The notes under the pieces were generated by a model, which made no database searches, had not been told where the DNA came from, and saw nothing but the letters and a program-made list of their open reading frames with translations. Shown piece by piece: positions 11,803-11,855 of a stretch of 11,855 bases of DNA. The stretch is from Chlamydiota bacterium (GTDB taxonomy: Bacteria > Auribacterota > UBA3054 > B51-G9): the NCBI GenBank assembly GCA_030596365.1, contig JAUVKG010000040.1, positions 1 to 11,855 of the forward strand. Direction: 5' to 3'. The translations under genes and the position numbers were made by a program. Numbering within the stretch: position 1 is the first letter of the stretch; every line of letters begins with the position of its first letter.

Positions 11803-11855
11803 TGGCTATATTGATTACGAATTAAAAATAGCCACGAAGACACAAAGGTACAAAG
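11803..11855. repeat. Inverted pair and start of a CACGAAGACACAAAG-type repeat
   Basis: TGGCTAT (11803-11809) and ATAGCCA (11828-11834) form a 7-bp inverted pair, followed by CCACGAAGACACAAAGGTAC, a roughly 9-base periodic repeat like those in other spacers, which continues beyond the window. No gene or convincing terminator was found in 11751-11855. Confidence 0.6.

Overview
This window looks like the chromosome of an AT-rich bacterium with a Gram-negative type envelope (signal peptides, a periplasmic binding protein, a lipoprotein). It carries a bacterial V/A-type ATPase operon in the order B-D-I-K. From general knowledge that order is shared with chlamydiae and spirochaetes, so the PVC superphylum or a related uncultured lineage is a reasonable guess, but nothing here fixes the taxon.

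Layout. Bases 1-3845 (+ strand) hold the end of a V-type ATPase operon: the 3' part of subunit B, subunit D, an intruding four-helix-bundle (23S rRNA intervening-sequence family) gene, subunit I and subunit K. Bases 4092-5830 (+) encode a LeuT-like sodium:amino-acid symporter overlapping a 45-residue MetS-like small subunit. A DUF4190 membrane protein follows at 5894-6190. The proteolipid keeps the Thr-Gln/Gln/Glu residues of Na+-type rotors and the symporter keeps both LeuT sodium sites, so the two systems may be linked through a sodium gradient (inference). Bases 6285-9970 (- strand) hold a SAM methyltransferase, a BtuF-like cobalamin-binding protein and a secreted eight-bladed PQQ-type beta-propeller protein. 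Upstream of the propeller gene is a textbook cobalamin riboswitch (10177-10342) with its own promoter and an intrinsic terminator. At 10575-11750 (+), read divergently from the riboswitch, is a lipoprotein with an SNase-like domain that lacks the nuclease catalytic residues. Its mRNA looks nearly leaderless.

The most unusual feature is what fills the gene boundaries. Most spacers longer than about 100 bases contain short tandem repeats with units of 7, 8, 9 or 10 bases, each with its own sequence, or long inverted pairs of such repeats (34 bp imperfect at 318/426; 20 bp perfect at 6949/7145 and at 10409/10497). Two such arrays lie inside the btuF-like gene and are translated as an in-frame segment between signal peptide and fold. 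Others supply a stop codon, sit next to the ribosome binding site, or overlap a promoter.

The strongest candidate for something new is the B12-riboswitch, beta-propeller and BtuF locus: a secreted propeller with no known cobalamin role sits first in a cobalamin-controlled unit.
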